Shown: positions 40,273 through 50,368, counted from the first letter of the stretch. The stretch is DNA of 64,000 bases from Pseudidiomarina sp. CB1 (GCF_024752025.1 NZ_JANTPU010000003.1:1-64000), one strand, 5' to 3'. Numbers and translations are program-made. Notes: generated by a model not told the origin, from the sequence alone.

Positions 40273-42564
40273 CTAGTTGCTTAAGTAAAACGGGTGGCGA
40301 TAACCGAACAGACTCTGCTCAATGAGGTCGAATAAATTACTGTTATCGGACCCTAACCCCTTAATAATAAATTGTACACTGACGCCGTTATCAAATTCTG
40401 GTTGCTGATTCATCGGGTCAGTTGCTTGTAATTCTAAATTTCGGTTGATACGTCGATAAGCACTGACGCGTATCGCCCAACAACAATCGTTGTACTGTAA
40501 CGCAAGAAGTGCGTCGTTGGTACGTTTCTGTTCAAGATCATAAAACCAGTTGCTGGCCACTTGCCAATTGGCTTTCACTTGGTAGACCGCTTGCAGGCCT
40601 AATTGTTCGATATCGTCGTTAAGAATATTTGTAACTTGCCGGTGACTAAATTGAATGAGGTTACGCTCATCGACACGGTACTCAACCGCAGTCTGACTTT
40701 TGCGGGTATTGTTTTGCTCCATGTCGTATTGCATTGCAGCATTCAAGTACACACGATTGTTGAAGCGAAAACGTGTTTCGAAAGCTAAGTCTGAGCGGTC
40801 ATTCGCAATTTGACTCTCTTCCCCAAATAAGCTGACTTGGCTGTCATCAAAGTAGTAGATTTGTCCCGCACTAAAGCGCAGCAATTCACGGGCATTTTCG
40901 TTAAAGATACTGGTTGAAGCACCAACAGTAATTTGATTGGCGTCGGCGATACGGTCGAGGCCCGAAAAGCGCCGCGCGCGGAACAGACCTTGGTAGTCGT
41001 CCTGCATAAGCGTTGAATCGTAGATACCAATAGCCGATTGGTCACGGTAAGGCACGTACAAGTATTGAATTTGTGGCTGCAAAACTTGTTGGTAGCTGTC
41101 GTCACCCCAGGCAAAATCACGCTCTAGGTTCAAGCGTCCGCGGATGCGGAACTGCGGCACGGTGCGCGACGGATTTTCACCCAGCATCGGATTGTTTTGG
41201 GTACTAATTGCAGCTTGGTCGTAATAGGTGTAGCTGTAACGCAACTCGCTAAGGAAGTCGTAAGCGGGCTCTTCGAACGCGAGTTTTACTGCAGGCTCAA
41301 TATGGAATCGTGTCGCGTAGTCGTTGCTATTGTCTTGATTCCGAAAATGAGTAAGTTCGGAAAACAAGTTGAGTTCAAGCGCACTTAAGGTCTGCCAGTC
41401 AAATAACGTGGTTAATTGCGGCGCCGTGCGGTACGGCGAACGATAGTCACCCAAAATCTCGAAATCTTCCGCCCGGAGCATTACCTGCGCATGCTCGCTA
41501 TGATAATCAACCCGCGCGTGGCGATAGAGTTGTGCGTCGGCGCGGCCGGCAAACTCGCTACCAAAGTCATTTAAATAATCATCATCACTGGTGTCGAGAA
41601 TATTAACGTACGAGCGCCAATTTGGACTCCAACGTTGTTGATGTTCGACGCGCCAAAGATAGCGTGAATCGTCGTTCGCTAAACTATCGTCGTTGTCGAG
41701 GTAAGCAACGTTAATTTGCCCAGAACCACCTTCAGTGAGTGCACGGTATTCACCTTGTAATTGCAACCCGCGTTCCGCCATATATCGCGGTGTAATCGTT
41801 GCATCTTGGTTAGGCGCAATATTAATGTAGTAAGGAATTTCAAACTCGAAGCCGTTTTTTTGCGAGGAGCGTACGGTTGGAAATAAAAAGCCTGACTTAC
41901 GCTCATCGGTAATCGGGAAGTTGATGTAAGGGACGTACAAAACGGGCACACCAAAGAGTTCGAACTTCGCATGCCATGCTTCGCCCCACGCCTCGTCTTC
42001 ACTTAACTTGATTTCGTCGGCACTCAGCTGCCATGCTGGTTGATCGGTTGGGCAAGTGGTGAATGTTGATCCAGCCAGCAGTACTTGTTCTGGTGAAATC
42101 GAAAGTAGCTCAGCGGTGCCGTGTGCACCGGTGTCGCGTAGCTGGTATTTGGCACCGGCTAAGTAGGCACGGTTATCGCCTGAGTTAAGCCGAAAATTAT
42201 CACTACTGACTTGCACGTAGCCGTCGGTAAATTGGGTTGCACCGCTCGCATTGATATTACCCGACTCTTGATTCACTGTCGCCTGTTCGGTTAATAAGAA
42301 TTGCTGATCAAGTTGAACTTGTACGTTACCGGTAAAAGATGCCAAAGTTGTCTCAGAATCGATGTCAGCTGCATCCGCACGCACGCCAATGGCTCCGGAG
42401 GCCAATTCATCAATGGGATCTAAGTCGGTGGTGACAAACAGCGGCGCTCGCACGGGGCATTGTTGCAAAAAGTCTGTGTTGTCTTGAGCTGTCGCGCGGC
42501 TGGAGAAACCAACAGTTAGCGCGAAACTTATGCCCAAGCAGGCTCCTTTGGTAATGTAATGCAT
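40273..42564 (-). CDS. lptD: LPS-assembly protein LptD
   Basis: 763 aa. LptD with LptE inserts lipopolysaccharide in the outer leaflet. After the signal peptide (to about residue 26) come an OstA-like beta-jellyroll region and a large barrel. The four cysteines needed for its disulfides are present: one near residue 36 (QQCPV), one in TFTTCPTD, and the adjacent CC pair in NDCCW near the C-terminus. It heads the operon and is divergent from the AmgK-like gene. Confidence 0.96.
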   Translation of the reverse strand: MHYITKGACLGISFALTVGFSSRATAQDNTDFLQQCPVRAPLFVTTDLDPIDELASGAIGVRADAADIDSETTLASFTGNVQVQLDQQFLLTEQATVNQESGNINASGATQFTDGYVQVSSDNFRLNSGDNRAYLAGAKYQLRDTGAHGTAELLSISPEQVLLAGSTFTTCPTDQPAWQLSADEIKLSEDEAWGEAWHAKFELFGVPVLYVPYINFPITDERKSGFLFPTVRSSQKNGFEFEIPYYINIAPNQDATITPRYMAERGLQLQGEYRALTEGGSGQINVAYLDNDDSLANDDSRYLWRVEHQQRWSPNWRSYVNILDTSDDDYLNDFGSEFAGRADAQLYRHARVDYHSEHAQVMLRAEDFEILGDYRSPYRTAPQLTTLFDWQTLSALELNLFSELTHFRNQDNSNDYATRFHIEPAVKLAFEEPAYDFLSELRYSYTYYDQAAISTQNNPMLGENPSRTVPQFRIRGRLNLERDFAWGDDSYQQVLQPQIQYLYVPYRDQSAIGIYDSTLMQDDYQGLFRARRFSGLDRIADANQITVGASTSIFNENARELLRFSAGQIYYFDDSQVSLFGEESQIANDRSDLAFETRFRFNNRVYLNAAMQYDMEQNNTRKSQTAVEYRVDERNLIQFSHRQVTNILNDDIEQLGLQAVYQVKANWQVASNWFYDLEQKRTNDALLALQYNDCCWAIRVSAYRRINRNLELQATDPMNQQPEFDNGVSVQFIIKGLGSDNSNLFDLIEQSLFGYRHPFYLSN

Positions 42565-42582
42565 GCGATAGCTGACTCAACG

Positions 42583-42610
42583 TTGTCCTTTCTAATGTGG
42601 AAGGTATGAT
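42583..42610 (+). promoter_or_regulatory. Possible promoter of the AmgK-like gene
   Basis: TTGTCC (42583-42588) and TATGAT (42605-42610) are 16 bases apart, matching four and five of six consensus bases. The leader would be about 38 bases. Confidence 0.45.
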
Positions 42611-42654
42611 AAAGCAAAATAACTAAGCCTGCCATTTGTGAACGAGGAAATAGC

Positions 42655-43656
42655 GTGGAAAATAAGCGAGAAGTGCAATTGCAAGCTTGGTGCGAATCGG
42701 TAACGGGTCAAGCTCAGCAGGATTTGCAGCCAGTTTTTGGTGACGCACGACCGTGGCGCTATTACCGCGTGACGGATGGTGTACGTAGCTTTATTGCGGT
42801 AGATACCCAAAATACCGAACAGGCGTTGCGTAATTATAGCGCTGTTGCTGACAGTTACAGTCAGCACGGGGTATTTGTGCCGGAGTTAGTTGCTGTTCAC
42901 GAGCAACGCGGCTTTATGTTGATGACAGATTTAGGTTCTAGTCTGCTGTTAAGTCATCTTAGTGAACCTACGATGGTTTCGTGGTATTCCCAAGTGTACC
43001 CGCAACTGGCAAAAATCATGCAGGTTCAAGCGACAGAAGAGGGGCCTTTACCGACTTTTGGCGAGCAAGAACTTCGAGCCGAATTGGAACTCATGGCGCA
43101 ATGGCTGCTCAAAGAGCATTTACAACTGCAACTCACTGCCGCAGAGCAAGCGTTGTGGCAAGATTTTTGTGAGCGCATGGTGAGCAATGCGCTTGAGCAG
43201 CCGCAAGTCGGTGTGCATCGAAAGCTGCACGCGCGCAATATTTTGGTGCAAGGTGAAGGCGAGCTCGCGTTTACCGGCTTTCACGATGCCGCCGTTGGAC
43301 CGATCACCTACGATGCGGTAAGTTTGCTGCGCGATTGTTATGTGCGCTGGCCGCAGACCAAGGTTCAGCAACTTGCCGAGGATTGCTATTTCTATCTGCG
43401 CCAGACGCGCAGTGATCTCAACGTTGATCAAGCGACATGGCAACGTTGGTTTGATTGGATGGGCATGCAACGCCATTGCTACGTAAGTGGCCTGTTTGCG
43501 CGCCGTTATGAGCGTGATGGCAATCCCGGTTATTTACAAGATATTCCGCGAAATTTGGCTTATCTTCACGATGTTGCAGCGATTTACGCGGAGTTTGATG
43601 ATTTTCGTGCATTTTTGGTTGAGCGCGTTATGCCCGCTTTTGCCCAAAGTGAGTAG
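42655..43656 (+). CDS. AmgK-family phosphotransferase lacking key catalytic residues
   Basis: 333 aa, GTG start with GAGGAAA upstream. The fold is the aminoglycoside phosphotransferase type, closest to the sugar kinase AmgK (COG3178), which sits beside lptD in Pseudomonas too. Surrounding blocks are well kept (MLMTDLGSS, GPITYDAVSLLRDCYVRWP). But the catalytic HRDxxxRN reads HRKLHARN (Lys190 for Asp), and the metal-binding iDFQDA reads TGFHDA (Gly208 for Asp). Asn195 is kept. It is therefore a probable pseudokinase. The usual partner murU is not next to it. Confidence 0.8.
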   Translation: MENKREVQLQAWCESVTGQAQQDLQPVFGDARPWRYYRVTDGVRSFIAVDTQNTEQALRNYSAVADSYSQHGVFVPELVAVHEQRGFMLMTDLGSSLLLSHLSEPTMVSWYSQVYPQLAKIMQVQATEEGPLPTFGEQELRAELELMAQWLLKEHLQLQLTAAEQALWQDFCERMVSNALEQPQVGVHRKLHARNILVQGEGELAFTGFHDAAVGPITYDAVSLLRDCYVRWPQTKVQQLAEDCYFYLRQTRSDLNVDQATWQRWFDWMGMQRHCYVSGLFARRYERDGNPGYLQDIPRNLAYLHDVAAIYAEFDDFRAFLVERVMPAFAQSE

Positions 43657-43700
43657 TTACAGACGAGCAGTTGAGTTTGTTTTAAGGCGAAGGAGTAGAC

Positions 43701-44510
43701 ATGGTTTGGGGTAAAGTGCTGGGTGGATTTTTCGGCTACCTATTGTTGCGTTGGCCAGGTATTTTTCTGGGTGTTCTGATTGGTCACTGGTTCGACAAAG
43801 CGCTTGAGCAAAATATGCGCCAAGGTGGTGGGGCAGCAATGCAAAAGTCCTTCATCGACACCTTGTTTGCAGTGCTGGGGCATTTGGCCAAGTCCAAGGG
43901 CCGCGTAACCGAGCAAGACATCAACTATGTTTCGGCGTTGATGCAACATTTGAAACTTAACGAGTCAGCTCAGGCACAGGCACAAGAAGCTTTTCGCGAG
44001 GGTAAAAAAGCGGATTATCCGTTGGTGACCAAAGTTTCGGCGTTTCGTCGACAAGTGGGCTGGCGCAAAGATCTGTTGCAAATCTTTGTGGAACAAATTT
44101 TAGTGGTGGCCTTGCACGACGGTAAACTTGAGCAGGCGGAATACGACGTGTTGCTGCGCGTTACTCAAGCATTAGGTTTTCGCCGTGCGCAACTTGATTT
44201 GTGGCTGCAAATGGCGCAAGCGGGCCAGCGTTTTCGTGGCGGGCAAGGCGGAGCTGGGTATCAAGGCAGTGGTCCAAGCCAGAGCCCAAGTGAACGCTTA
44301 GACGATGCCTATGCCATTTTAGGGGTTACCCGCCAAGCAAGTTTTGCTGAGGTCAAAAAAGCTTATCGCAAACTGATGGCAAAGCATCATCCCGACAAAT
44401 TAGCAGCACAAGGTCTTCCGCCCGAAATGCGTGAGTCAGCGCAGGAAAAAGCGCAAGAAATTCAAGCCGCCTATGAGCTTATTAAAAGTCAGCAGGGCAG
44501 TGAAAATTAA
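43701..44510 (+). CDS. djlA: Membrane-anchored co-chaperone DjlA
   Basis: 269 aa. DjlA stimulates DnaK at the inner membrane. One N-terminal transmembrane segment (about residues 8-30, ending GHWFDKAL) is followed by a TerB-like domain (about 45-165) and a C-terminal J domain with HHPDK (about residue 230). The 3' end overlaps rluA on the other strand by 29 bases. djlA also adjoins lptD in E. coli. Confidence 0.95.
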   Translation: MVWGKVLGGFFGYLLLRWPGIFLGVLIGHWFDKALEQNMRQGGGAAMQKSFIDTLFAVLGHLAKSKGRVTEQDINYVSALMQHLKLNESAQAQAQEAFREGKKADYPLVTKVSAFRRQVGWRKDLLQIFVEQILVVALHDGKLEQAEYDVLLRVTQALGFRRAQLDLWLQMAQAGQRFRGGQGGAGYQGSGPSQSPSERLDDAYAILGVTRQASFAEVKKAYRKLMAKHHPDKLAAQGLPPEMRESAQEKAQEIQAAYELIKSQQGSEN

Positions 44511-45138
44511 TCGGCTGTTCGGTGTGCGGATGCAAGAAACCAATTTCCTCAGCATGTAATAGCAAACGTGGCGCTGCAGCATAAGCCTCAGCGTCAGCGT
44601 AAAACTTGTCACCTAAAATAGGTGTGCCGAGCACTTGCATGTGTACCCGTAATTGATGTGACCGGCCTGTTACCGGGAATAACAGTACTTCGCTTACCCC
44701 ATCTTGATAGTTCACCACTTGATAACGCGTTTGCGCATGGCGGCCTTCGATCAGATCAATCATCTGTCGCGGGCGATTGGGCCAGTCGCAGCGCATGGCG
44801 AGTTCAATACTGCCACGCTGTGCCGGTAGCTGCCCAGCCACTCGTGCGCGGTAATACTTGCGTACCACCCGACGTTCAAACTGGCGCTGCAGATGCGCTT
44901 GTGCCTGCTTGTCAAGCGCCAACACCAGCAAGCCCGAGGTCGCCATGTCCAACCGATGCACAATACGCGCTTCTGGGAACACCCGCGTGACACGTGCCCA
45001 AACTGAATCGCGGTGGGCAGGATCTTTCCCCGGCACACTAAGTAGTCCCGCGGGTTTATTCACCACCACCAACGCGTCATCCTGATGCACCAGCGTCAAG
45101 TATGGGTCGGTAGGTGGCGCGTAATGAAGTAGCGTCAT
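44482..45138 (-). CDS. rluA: Pseudouridine synthase RluA
   Basis: 218 aa. RluA modifies U746 of 23S rRNA and U32 of several tRNAs. The catalytic aspartate is in HRLDMATSGLLVLA (about residue 63), and the C-terminal GRSHQLRVHM block is kept. Length matches E. coli RluA (219). The ATG overlaps the rapA stop by 4 bases, so it is coupled to rapA. Confidence 0.93.
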   Translation of the reverse strand: MTLLHYAPPTDPYLTLVHQDDALVVVNKPAGLLSVPGKDPAHRDSVWARVTRVFPEARIVHRLDMATSGLLVLALDKQAQAHLQRQFERRVVRKYYRARVAGQLPAQRGSIELAMRCDWPNRPRQMIDLIEGRHAQTRYQVVNYQDGVSEVLLFPVTGRSHQLRVHMQVLGTPILGDKFYADAEAYAAAPRLLLHAEEIGFLHPHTEQPINFHCPADF

Positions 45139-47840
45139 GCGGGCATGTTCACCATCACGCGCACACTATCAAGCTGTAACAGCGGCTGTTGGAGTGCCTG
45201 TTGCAGTTGCTGTTCACGCTCGGTCAGTGCATCAACTTCAGCTTGCCGTACCGCAGGGTTACGCTGTTTTAGTTCGTGTAACCGTTGCTGGGCAGCGTGC
45301 ATGGTCTGCGTGAGTTGCTGTTGTGCTTGAACAACACGTTGCTGCTGTTGCTGTTCGGCTGGCTCCCATGCCGCCTTAATGTGCTGCTGTAGCTGCTGGC
45401 GTAATTGCTGCATAAGCTGTCGTGCTTGTTTTTTATCGACGAACTGTAATTGTTGGTCAAGGGCTCCAGCAGCAACTCGCGTGGTTAAATCACGACCTTG
45501 GCTATCTAACAGAACGCGCAAGCTTTGTTGCGGGTAAAACTCTTGTGCGACCAGATTCGCCGCAGTGGTGAGCTGGCTACTGAAGTTAAGTTCAACAAAC
45601 CAAGCTCCAGCAGGTAAGGCACGGTTTTGCATCAATGCGACGCAGGTTGAACCATAGCTGTCACGTGTCAACAGCTCGAGCGCATGCTGCACTTGTGGAT
45701 GGTCCCAAGTGAGGAACTCAACGTGTTCATGCGCAAGGGCATAGTCACGGGAAAAGGTTACAGTGATGCCTTCGTCGGGCAGTCCTGGCAAGGTCACGCG
45801 CATATGTTCAGTTGGCCGTAACCAACCGCTGTGATCGTTAAGGGCATCGTAATCAACCCCGAAGCGCGCCCAAAACTCTTGCATAAAGGTGGCGAGCTCA
45901 GCGCTGCGCTCATGAGCGGCGACTTCAGTGATAATGGCTTGCGCTTGCTGCGGACGAAATGCATTCAGCTCTTGCAGCTTGTCGCGACCATTGCCAATAC
46001 TTTCGCGCAACTCTGCTGCGCGTTGTGCAGTAGCGTTCAGCAATGCGTCAAAAGCGTCAGCGTCATAACCGTCATCATCGCCAGAGGTGTTGATAAAACA
46101 CGCCAGCTCGTTGGCAAAGGTGTCATAGATAAGTGACCCGACAGCATTGGGTTGCGCAAATGCTTGCATGGCTTCGTACCACTGCAACAAAAGGTCGTCA
46201 CGCGTGCCGAGCACCACTGGCACATGAAGATGTACGGTGGCGCTTTGCCCAATTCGATCAAGGCGGCCTATACGTTGCTCGAGTAAATCTGGGTGAGTCG
46301 GTAAGTCAAATAATACCAAGTGTTGGGCAAACTGGAAGTTGCGCCCTTCGCTGCCGATTTCCGAACACAACAGAATAGGGCAACCTTCTTCAGGGCTGGC
46401 AAAAAATTCGGCGGCGCGGTCACGTTCTAGCAGCGTCATGCCCTCGTGAAACACTGCGGCATGAATGCCATGCTCGATGCGTAAATAATCGTAGAGTTCT
46501 TGTACGGTAAGTGACGAACCACAAATTAACACGACTTTTTCGTGTTTGTGTTGTTGCAGTAATTGACGTAACCAGTGTGCTTTTCCGGTAAAAGCATCAG
46601 CACCTTCGAGCTCGAGTTCAGTCAGTTCGTAGGTGTGCAAATGACGTTCCGGAAAACCGCCAATATGGGCTCGACTGTTGCGAAACATAAGCCGGCCAGT
46701 GCCGTAGAAATCAAGCAAGCGGTCGAGCAATTTCTCCGCACCATACTTGGCAAGGACTTCCGCCATTGGCGTGAGTGCTTGATAGTTTTCTTGCTCACGA
46801 AGAAATGCGGCAAAATCATGAAAGCGATCAGGGTCGAGTAACTGCAGCCGCGCAAAGTGTGCAGGCATACCTGCTTGCTCCGGTGTTGCTGTTAGGAGCA
46901 AAACGCTACTAATCGCCGCGGTAAGTTGCTGCAATTGGCTAAAGTGATCTGATGCGGGTTCGACGCGATGCGCTTCATCGACAATCAGCAGATCAAAGTC
47001 GGCGGTGAGCAATTGCGTCAACCATTGTGCGTCATCGAGTAAGCTTTGTGGCAGAAGGATGAGTTGCTCGGCGGCGAACACGTTCTCATGGTCGTCGCTT
47101 AAGGTCGCGCAGCGTTCTTTATCAAATAGGCTGAAGGCCAAAGCGAAGCGTCGTTTCAGCTCAACTAACCACTGATGGCATAGGCTATCAGGAACAATGA
47201 TCAGCGCACGTTGGCTGCGACCGGTTAATAGACGGCGTTGTAAGATCATGCCTGCTTCAATCGTTTTGCCGAGTCCCACTTCATCGGCCAGTAACACGCG
47301 TGGCTGAAAGCGATCGGCAACGGTGTAGGCAATATAGAGTTGATGCGGAAGCAGTTGTGCTCGAGCGCCGATTAAGCCACTTACTTTACTTTGTTGCCAA
47401 CGTTGCAGGTGTTGCTGCGCTTGTTGGCGCAGGCGATACATATCAAGGCGGTCGGTCTTGCCAGCAAGAATGCGTGTGAGCGGATGCTGGGTGGCAACCT
47501 GGGCGGCCAATTGTGCCTCGGGTAGGGTCACCTCTTCAGTCGTGTCTTCGCGCAGTCCGTGATAAGTGACAATATGATTGCTTACACTGATCTCGGTGAC
47601 ACGAAACCACCAGCCGTCAGCATGCTGACCGCGATCGTCGGGCAGTAACTGGTAGCGGGCCAAGGGAGCCTGTTGGCTAGCGTAGTGACGCAGCTCCCCG
47701 GTGGCGGGAAACAGCACAGTTAGCATGCGGCCATTGACCTGAGTGATCAGGCCGAGTCCTTGCTCGAGTTCGGTTTCGCTAAGCCAACGCTGGCCAGCAA
47801 CAAACGCTTGTGCAGGATCTTGTACCGTGCTTTGGGTCAT
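45135..47840 (-). CDS. rapA: RNA polymerase-associated helicase RapA
   Basis: 901 aa from the ATG at 47840 (GAGGAAG upstream), somewhat shorter than E. coli RapA (968). It is a Swi2/Snf2 ATPase that helps RNA polymerase recycle. Walker A LADEVGLGKTIEAGMIL (about residue 180), DEAH, LLLTATPEQ and the second-lobe GSEGRNFQFA and QRIGRLDRIGQ motifs are present. The C-terminal part is rich in Gln with coiled-coil character. Confidence 0.95.
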   Translation of the reverse strand: MTQSTVQDPAQAFVAGQRWLSETELEQGLGLITQVNGRMLTVLFPATGELRHYASQQAPLARYQLLPDDRGQHADGWWFRVTEISVSNHIVTYHGLREDTTEEVTLPEAQLAAQVATQHPLTRILAGKTDRLDMYRLRQQAQQHLQRWQQSKVSGLIGARAQLLPHQLYIAYTVADRFQPRVLLADEVGLGKTIEAGMILQRRLLTGRSQRALIIVPDSLCHQWLVELKRRFALAFSLFDKERCATLSDDHENVFAAEQLILLPQSLLDDAQWLTQLLTADFDLLIVDEAHRVEPASDHFSQLQQLTAAISSVLLLTATPEQAGMPAHFARLQLLDPDRFHDFAAFLREQENYQALTPMAEVLAKYGAEKLLDRLLDFYGTGRLMFRNSRAHIGGFPERHLHTYELTELELEGADAFTGKAHWLRQLLQQHKHEKVVLICGSSLTVQELYDYLRIEHGIHAAVFHEGMTLLERDRAAEFFASPEEGCPILLCSEIGSEGRNFQFAQHLVLFDLPTHPDLLEQRIGRLDRIGQSATVHLHVPVVLGTRDDLLLQWYEAMQAFAQPNAVGSLIYDTFANELACFINTSGDDDGYDADAFDALLNATAQRAAELRESIGNGRDKLQELNAFRPQQAQAIITEVAAHERSAELATFMQEFWARFGVDYDALNDHSGWLRPTEHMRVTLPGLPDEGITVTFSRDYALAHEHVEFLTWDHPQVQHALELLTRDSYGSTCVALMQNRALPAGAWFVELNFSSQLTTAANLVAQEFYPQQSLRVLLDSQGRDLTTRVAAGALDQQLQFVDKKQARQLMQQLRQQLQQHIKAAWEPAEQQQQQRVVQAQQQLTQTMHAAQQRLHELKQRNPAVRQAEVDALTEREQQLQQALQQPLLQLDSVRVMVNMPA

Positions 47841-47963
47841 GCAAACTTCCTCTACTAACTGCGACTTGCAAAAAGGGCGCACATGGTAGCGAAATTTTTT
47901 TCATTCTTCACATCATTTTCATGAAATCTGCGCTAGTCTTAAAGTTGCTTGGCACGCAAAAAT

Positions 47964-47969
47964 TATAAT
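47964..47969 (+). promoter_or_regulatory. -10 box upstream of the PIN-PhoH gene
   Basis: A perfect TATAAT lies 28 bases before the ATG in an AT-rich divergent region. The best -35 candidate, TTAAAG (47939-47944), is 19 bases away and poor. Confidence 0.4.
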
Positions 47970-47997
47970 TAAACATTCCTGCTGCTTGAGGTTGCGC

Positions 47998-49383
47998 ATG
48001 ACAGAAACAACGCCCAAATATTATCTGTTAGACACCAACATCTTACTCCATGAACCCCTCGCTTTCCTGAATTTTGAAGAACACAACGTCGTCATTCCCA
48101 TGGTCGTGCTGGAAGAGCTCGACAATATAAAAGATCGCCATAAAGATGTAAGCCGCGAAGCGCGCGTTGCCATTCGTTCGCTCGAGGATGCATTGAAAGA
48201 CGCAAGTCCAGAAGAAATTTTAGCCGGTGTACCCTTGAGTCGTATGCAGGGGGCGCACCATGCTGAAGGTACGTTAGCAATTTTTCCTGACTACCAATTA
48301 AAGCAAACCGACTCGGTGCTGAACTTGTCGGAAAACGACCACCGCATTATTCAAGCAGCGCTTGAGTTACAAAAGAAGCATAGCCAAACCAAAGTGGTGT
48401 TGGTGACGAAAGACATCAACATGCGTTTGAAGGCGAAAGGTGCTGGCATCAAGTTTGTCGAGGACTATCGCACTGACCAATTGATCGATGATATTCGCTT
48501 TTTGTCAAAAGGCTTCGTCGAGTTAGAAGGCGATTTCTGGCAGAACGTTGGTGAAGTGACGAGTGTGCAAGAAGGCCGTGAGACGTTTCATGAAGTTGAA
48601 CGTGCCGTGTTGCCGAGCGTGTTCCGTAATCAGTATCTAATTGATGAAACAGAGCATTTTGCCGCCAAAGTTGTGGGCTACGATAGCGAACAGGTGCGCA
48701 TACACGACTTAGGTTTCGAACGCATGATGAGTTACCACGCGTGGGGTATTCATCCAAAGAATATTTATCAAGCGATGGCCATGAATGCCTTGCTCGACCC
48801 GAGTATCGATTTGGTGATTCTCACGGGGCCTGCAGGTAGTGGTAAAACCCTGTTGGCACTGGCATCAGCACTAGAGCTGGTGATTGAACAAGGTATTTAC
48901 GAAAAGATCATTGTCACGCGGAACACGCCTGAGATCGCTGAGTCGATCGGCTATTTGCCGGGCACGGAAGAGGAAAAAATGGCGCCATGGCTGGCGGCCA
49001 TTACCGATTCGTTAGAAGTGCTCCATAAACATGATGAAAGCATGGATTCGAGTCTTAACTACATTATGAATAAGGCGAACATTCAGTTTAAGTCACTGAA
49101 TTTTATGCGCGGTCGGAGTATTCAAAACGCGATTGTCTTGCTTGATGAATCGCAAAATTTAACGGCTTCGCAATTGAAGACGATTATTACGCGTTGTGGT
49201 ACGGGCACGAAGATTATTTGTTCTGGTAACTTAGCGCAGATTGATAGTTACTATTTGACGGCGGTAACTTCAGGCCTGACTTATATCGTCGAGCGTTTTA
49301 AAGATTATCCGGGCAGTGCGACCGTCAATTTGAATGGTGTAGTGCGAAGTAATTTAGCGCAATACGCTGAAGAAAACCTGTAA
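47998..49383 (+). CDS. PIN domain and PhoH-family ATPase (PhoH2 type)
   Basis: 461 aa from the ATG at 47998 (GAGG upstream). An N-terminal PIN nuclease domain begins LLDTNILLHEP (about residue 10), and its acidic residues recur in SENDHRI and VLVTKDINMR. A PhoH ATPase domain follows with GPAGSGKTLLALA (about residue 278) and LLDESQN. Proteins of this kind act as RNA helicase-ribonucleases. E. coli YlaK-type names are used loosely; the cellular target is unknown. Confidence 0.9.
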   Translation: MTETTPKYYLLDTNILLHEPLAFLNFEEHNVVIPMVVLEELDNIKDRHKDVSREARVAIRSLEDALKDASPEEILAGVPLSRMQGAHHAEGTLAIFPDYQLKQTDSVLNLSENDHRIIQAALELQKKHSQTKVVLVTKDINMRLKAKGAGIKFVEDYRTDQLIDDIRFLSKGFVELEGDFWQNVGEVTSVQEGRETFHEVERAVLPSVFRNQYLIDETEHFAAKVVGYDSEQVRIHDLGFERMMSYHAWGIHPKNIYQAMAMNALLDPSIDLVILTGPAGSGKTLLALASALELVIEQGIYEKIIVTRNTPEIAESIGYLPGTEEEKMAPWLAAITDSLEVLHKHDESMDSSLNYIMNKANIQFKSLNFMRGRSIQNAIVLLDESQNLTASQLKTIITRCGTGTKIICSGNLAQIDSYYLTAVTSGLTYIVERFKDYPGSATVNLNGVVRSNLAQYAEENL

Positions 49384-49394
49384 CTCTATAGCGG

Positions 49395-49805
49395 TTAACG
49401 GTTCGCTAGATAGTCTTCCAAAATAAGCTGTGCGGCGGCACTATCGATTTTGTCCTTACTCAGCTCGCGGTAGCCGCCGCGAGCGAACAACTCCTCTTTC
49501 GCTGCAACCGTGGTCAAACGCTCATCTTGCAATTCAACCGGCAAGCCAAAACGACCGTGCAGGCGGTTGGCGAACTTTCTGGCTAAATCAGTAAGTGGTT
49601 GCTCACTACCATCCATGTTCAAGGGCAGGCCAACGACCAGTAATTGAGGTTGCCACTCGGCGATCATCTTCGCGACTTTCGCCCAATCGGGTTGACCATC
49701 CTTAGCTTTTAACGCCGGTAATGGCGAGGCGGTGCCGGTAATGGTTTGGCCAACCGCAACGCCGATATTGTGGGTACCGAAGTCAAAGCCCAGCAGTTGG
49801 CTCAT
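49395..49805 (-). CDS. ruvX: RuvX/YqgF, Holliday-junction resolvase-like
   Basis: 136 aa from the ATG at 49805, which overlaps the yqgE stop (ATGA). The RNase H fold begins [17 protein letters not shown], and [10 protein letters not shown] and DERLTT are the family blocks. It is involved in 16S rRNA 5'-end maturation and was proposed as a junction resolvase. A start at 49835 would add ten residues inside yqgE and is unlikely. Confidence 0.94.
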   Translation of the reverse strand: MSQLLGFDFGTHNIGVAVGQTITGTASPLPALKAKDGQPDWAKVAKMIAEWQPQLLVVGLPLNMDGSEQPLTDLARKFANRLHGRFGLPVELQDERLTTVAAKEELFARGGYRELSKDKIDSAAAQLILEDYLANR

Positions 49806-50368
49806 GCGTGCCCAGCTCCCGGACCAAGTTGCCAAGCGTGAAAACCAAGCTTTTCAGTGGCTCGCTGCCAACGTTCACTACTTGGCGTGTGAAACAAGAT
49901 AGCTGGGTCAGCAGGAATGGTCAGCCAACTGTTGTCGGCCAATTCACGTTCAAGTTGCCCAGCTTCCCAACCCGCGTAGCCAAGGGTAAGAATAAAGTTC
50001 TCAGGAGCTTGGTTACGTCCCATGGCTTCAAGGATGTCTTTGGATGTGGTGATCATGATGTCATCACTAATGTGCGCAGAGCTGTTCCAATCGTCGCTGG
50101 CGCCGTGCAACACAAAGCCACGGTCACGGGCTAGCGGACCGCCAGCAAATACTGGTTTGTCGAACATGACCGACTGTTCAGGCACGACGATTTCAAGTTG
50201 CTCGAGGACCTTGGCAACATTCAACTCAATCGGTTGGTTGATCACTAACCCCATGGCACCTTCTGCATTGTGTTCACAAATATAGGTGACCGAGCGATGG
50301 AAAAACGGGTCTTCCATATCAGGCATGGCAATTAAAAAGTGATTTTGTAAATTCGTCAGTGCTTCCAT
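49802..50368 (-). CDS. yqgE: YqgE/AlgH family protein (UPF0301)
   Basis: 188 aa. [26 protein letters not shown] at the N-terminus and [20 protein letters not shown] are UPF0301 hallmarks. Function is not settled. It lies between gshB and ruvX as in E. coli. Confidence 0.94.
   Translation of the reverse strand: MEALTNLQNHFLIAMPDMEDPFFHRSVTYICEHNAEGAMGLVINQPIELNVAKVLEQLEIVVPEQSVMFDKPVFAGGPLARDRGFVLHGASDDWNSSAHISDDIMITTSKDILEAMGRNQAPENFILTLGYAGWEAGQLERELADNSWLTIPADPAILFHTPSSERWQRATEKLGFHAWQLGPGAGHA

Noticed and set aside
47949-47967. A second sigma-54-like -24 element (TTGGCACGC) upstream of the PIN-PhoH gene
   Set aside because: There is no GC or TTGC at the -12 position at the required spacing, and a perfect TATAAT lies in the same stretch, so a sigma-70 promoter is more likely.
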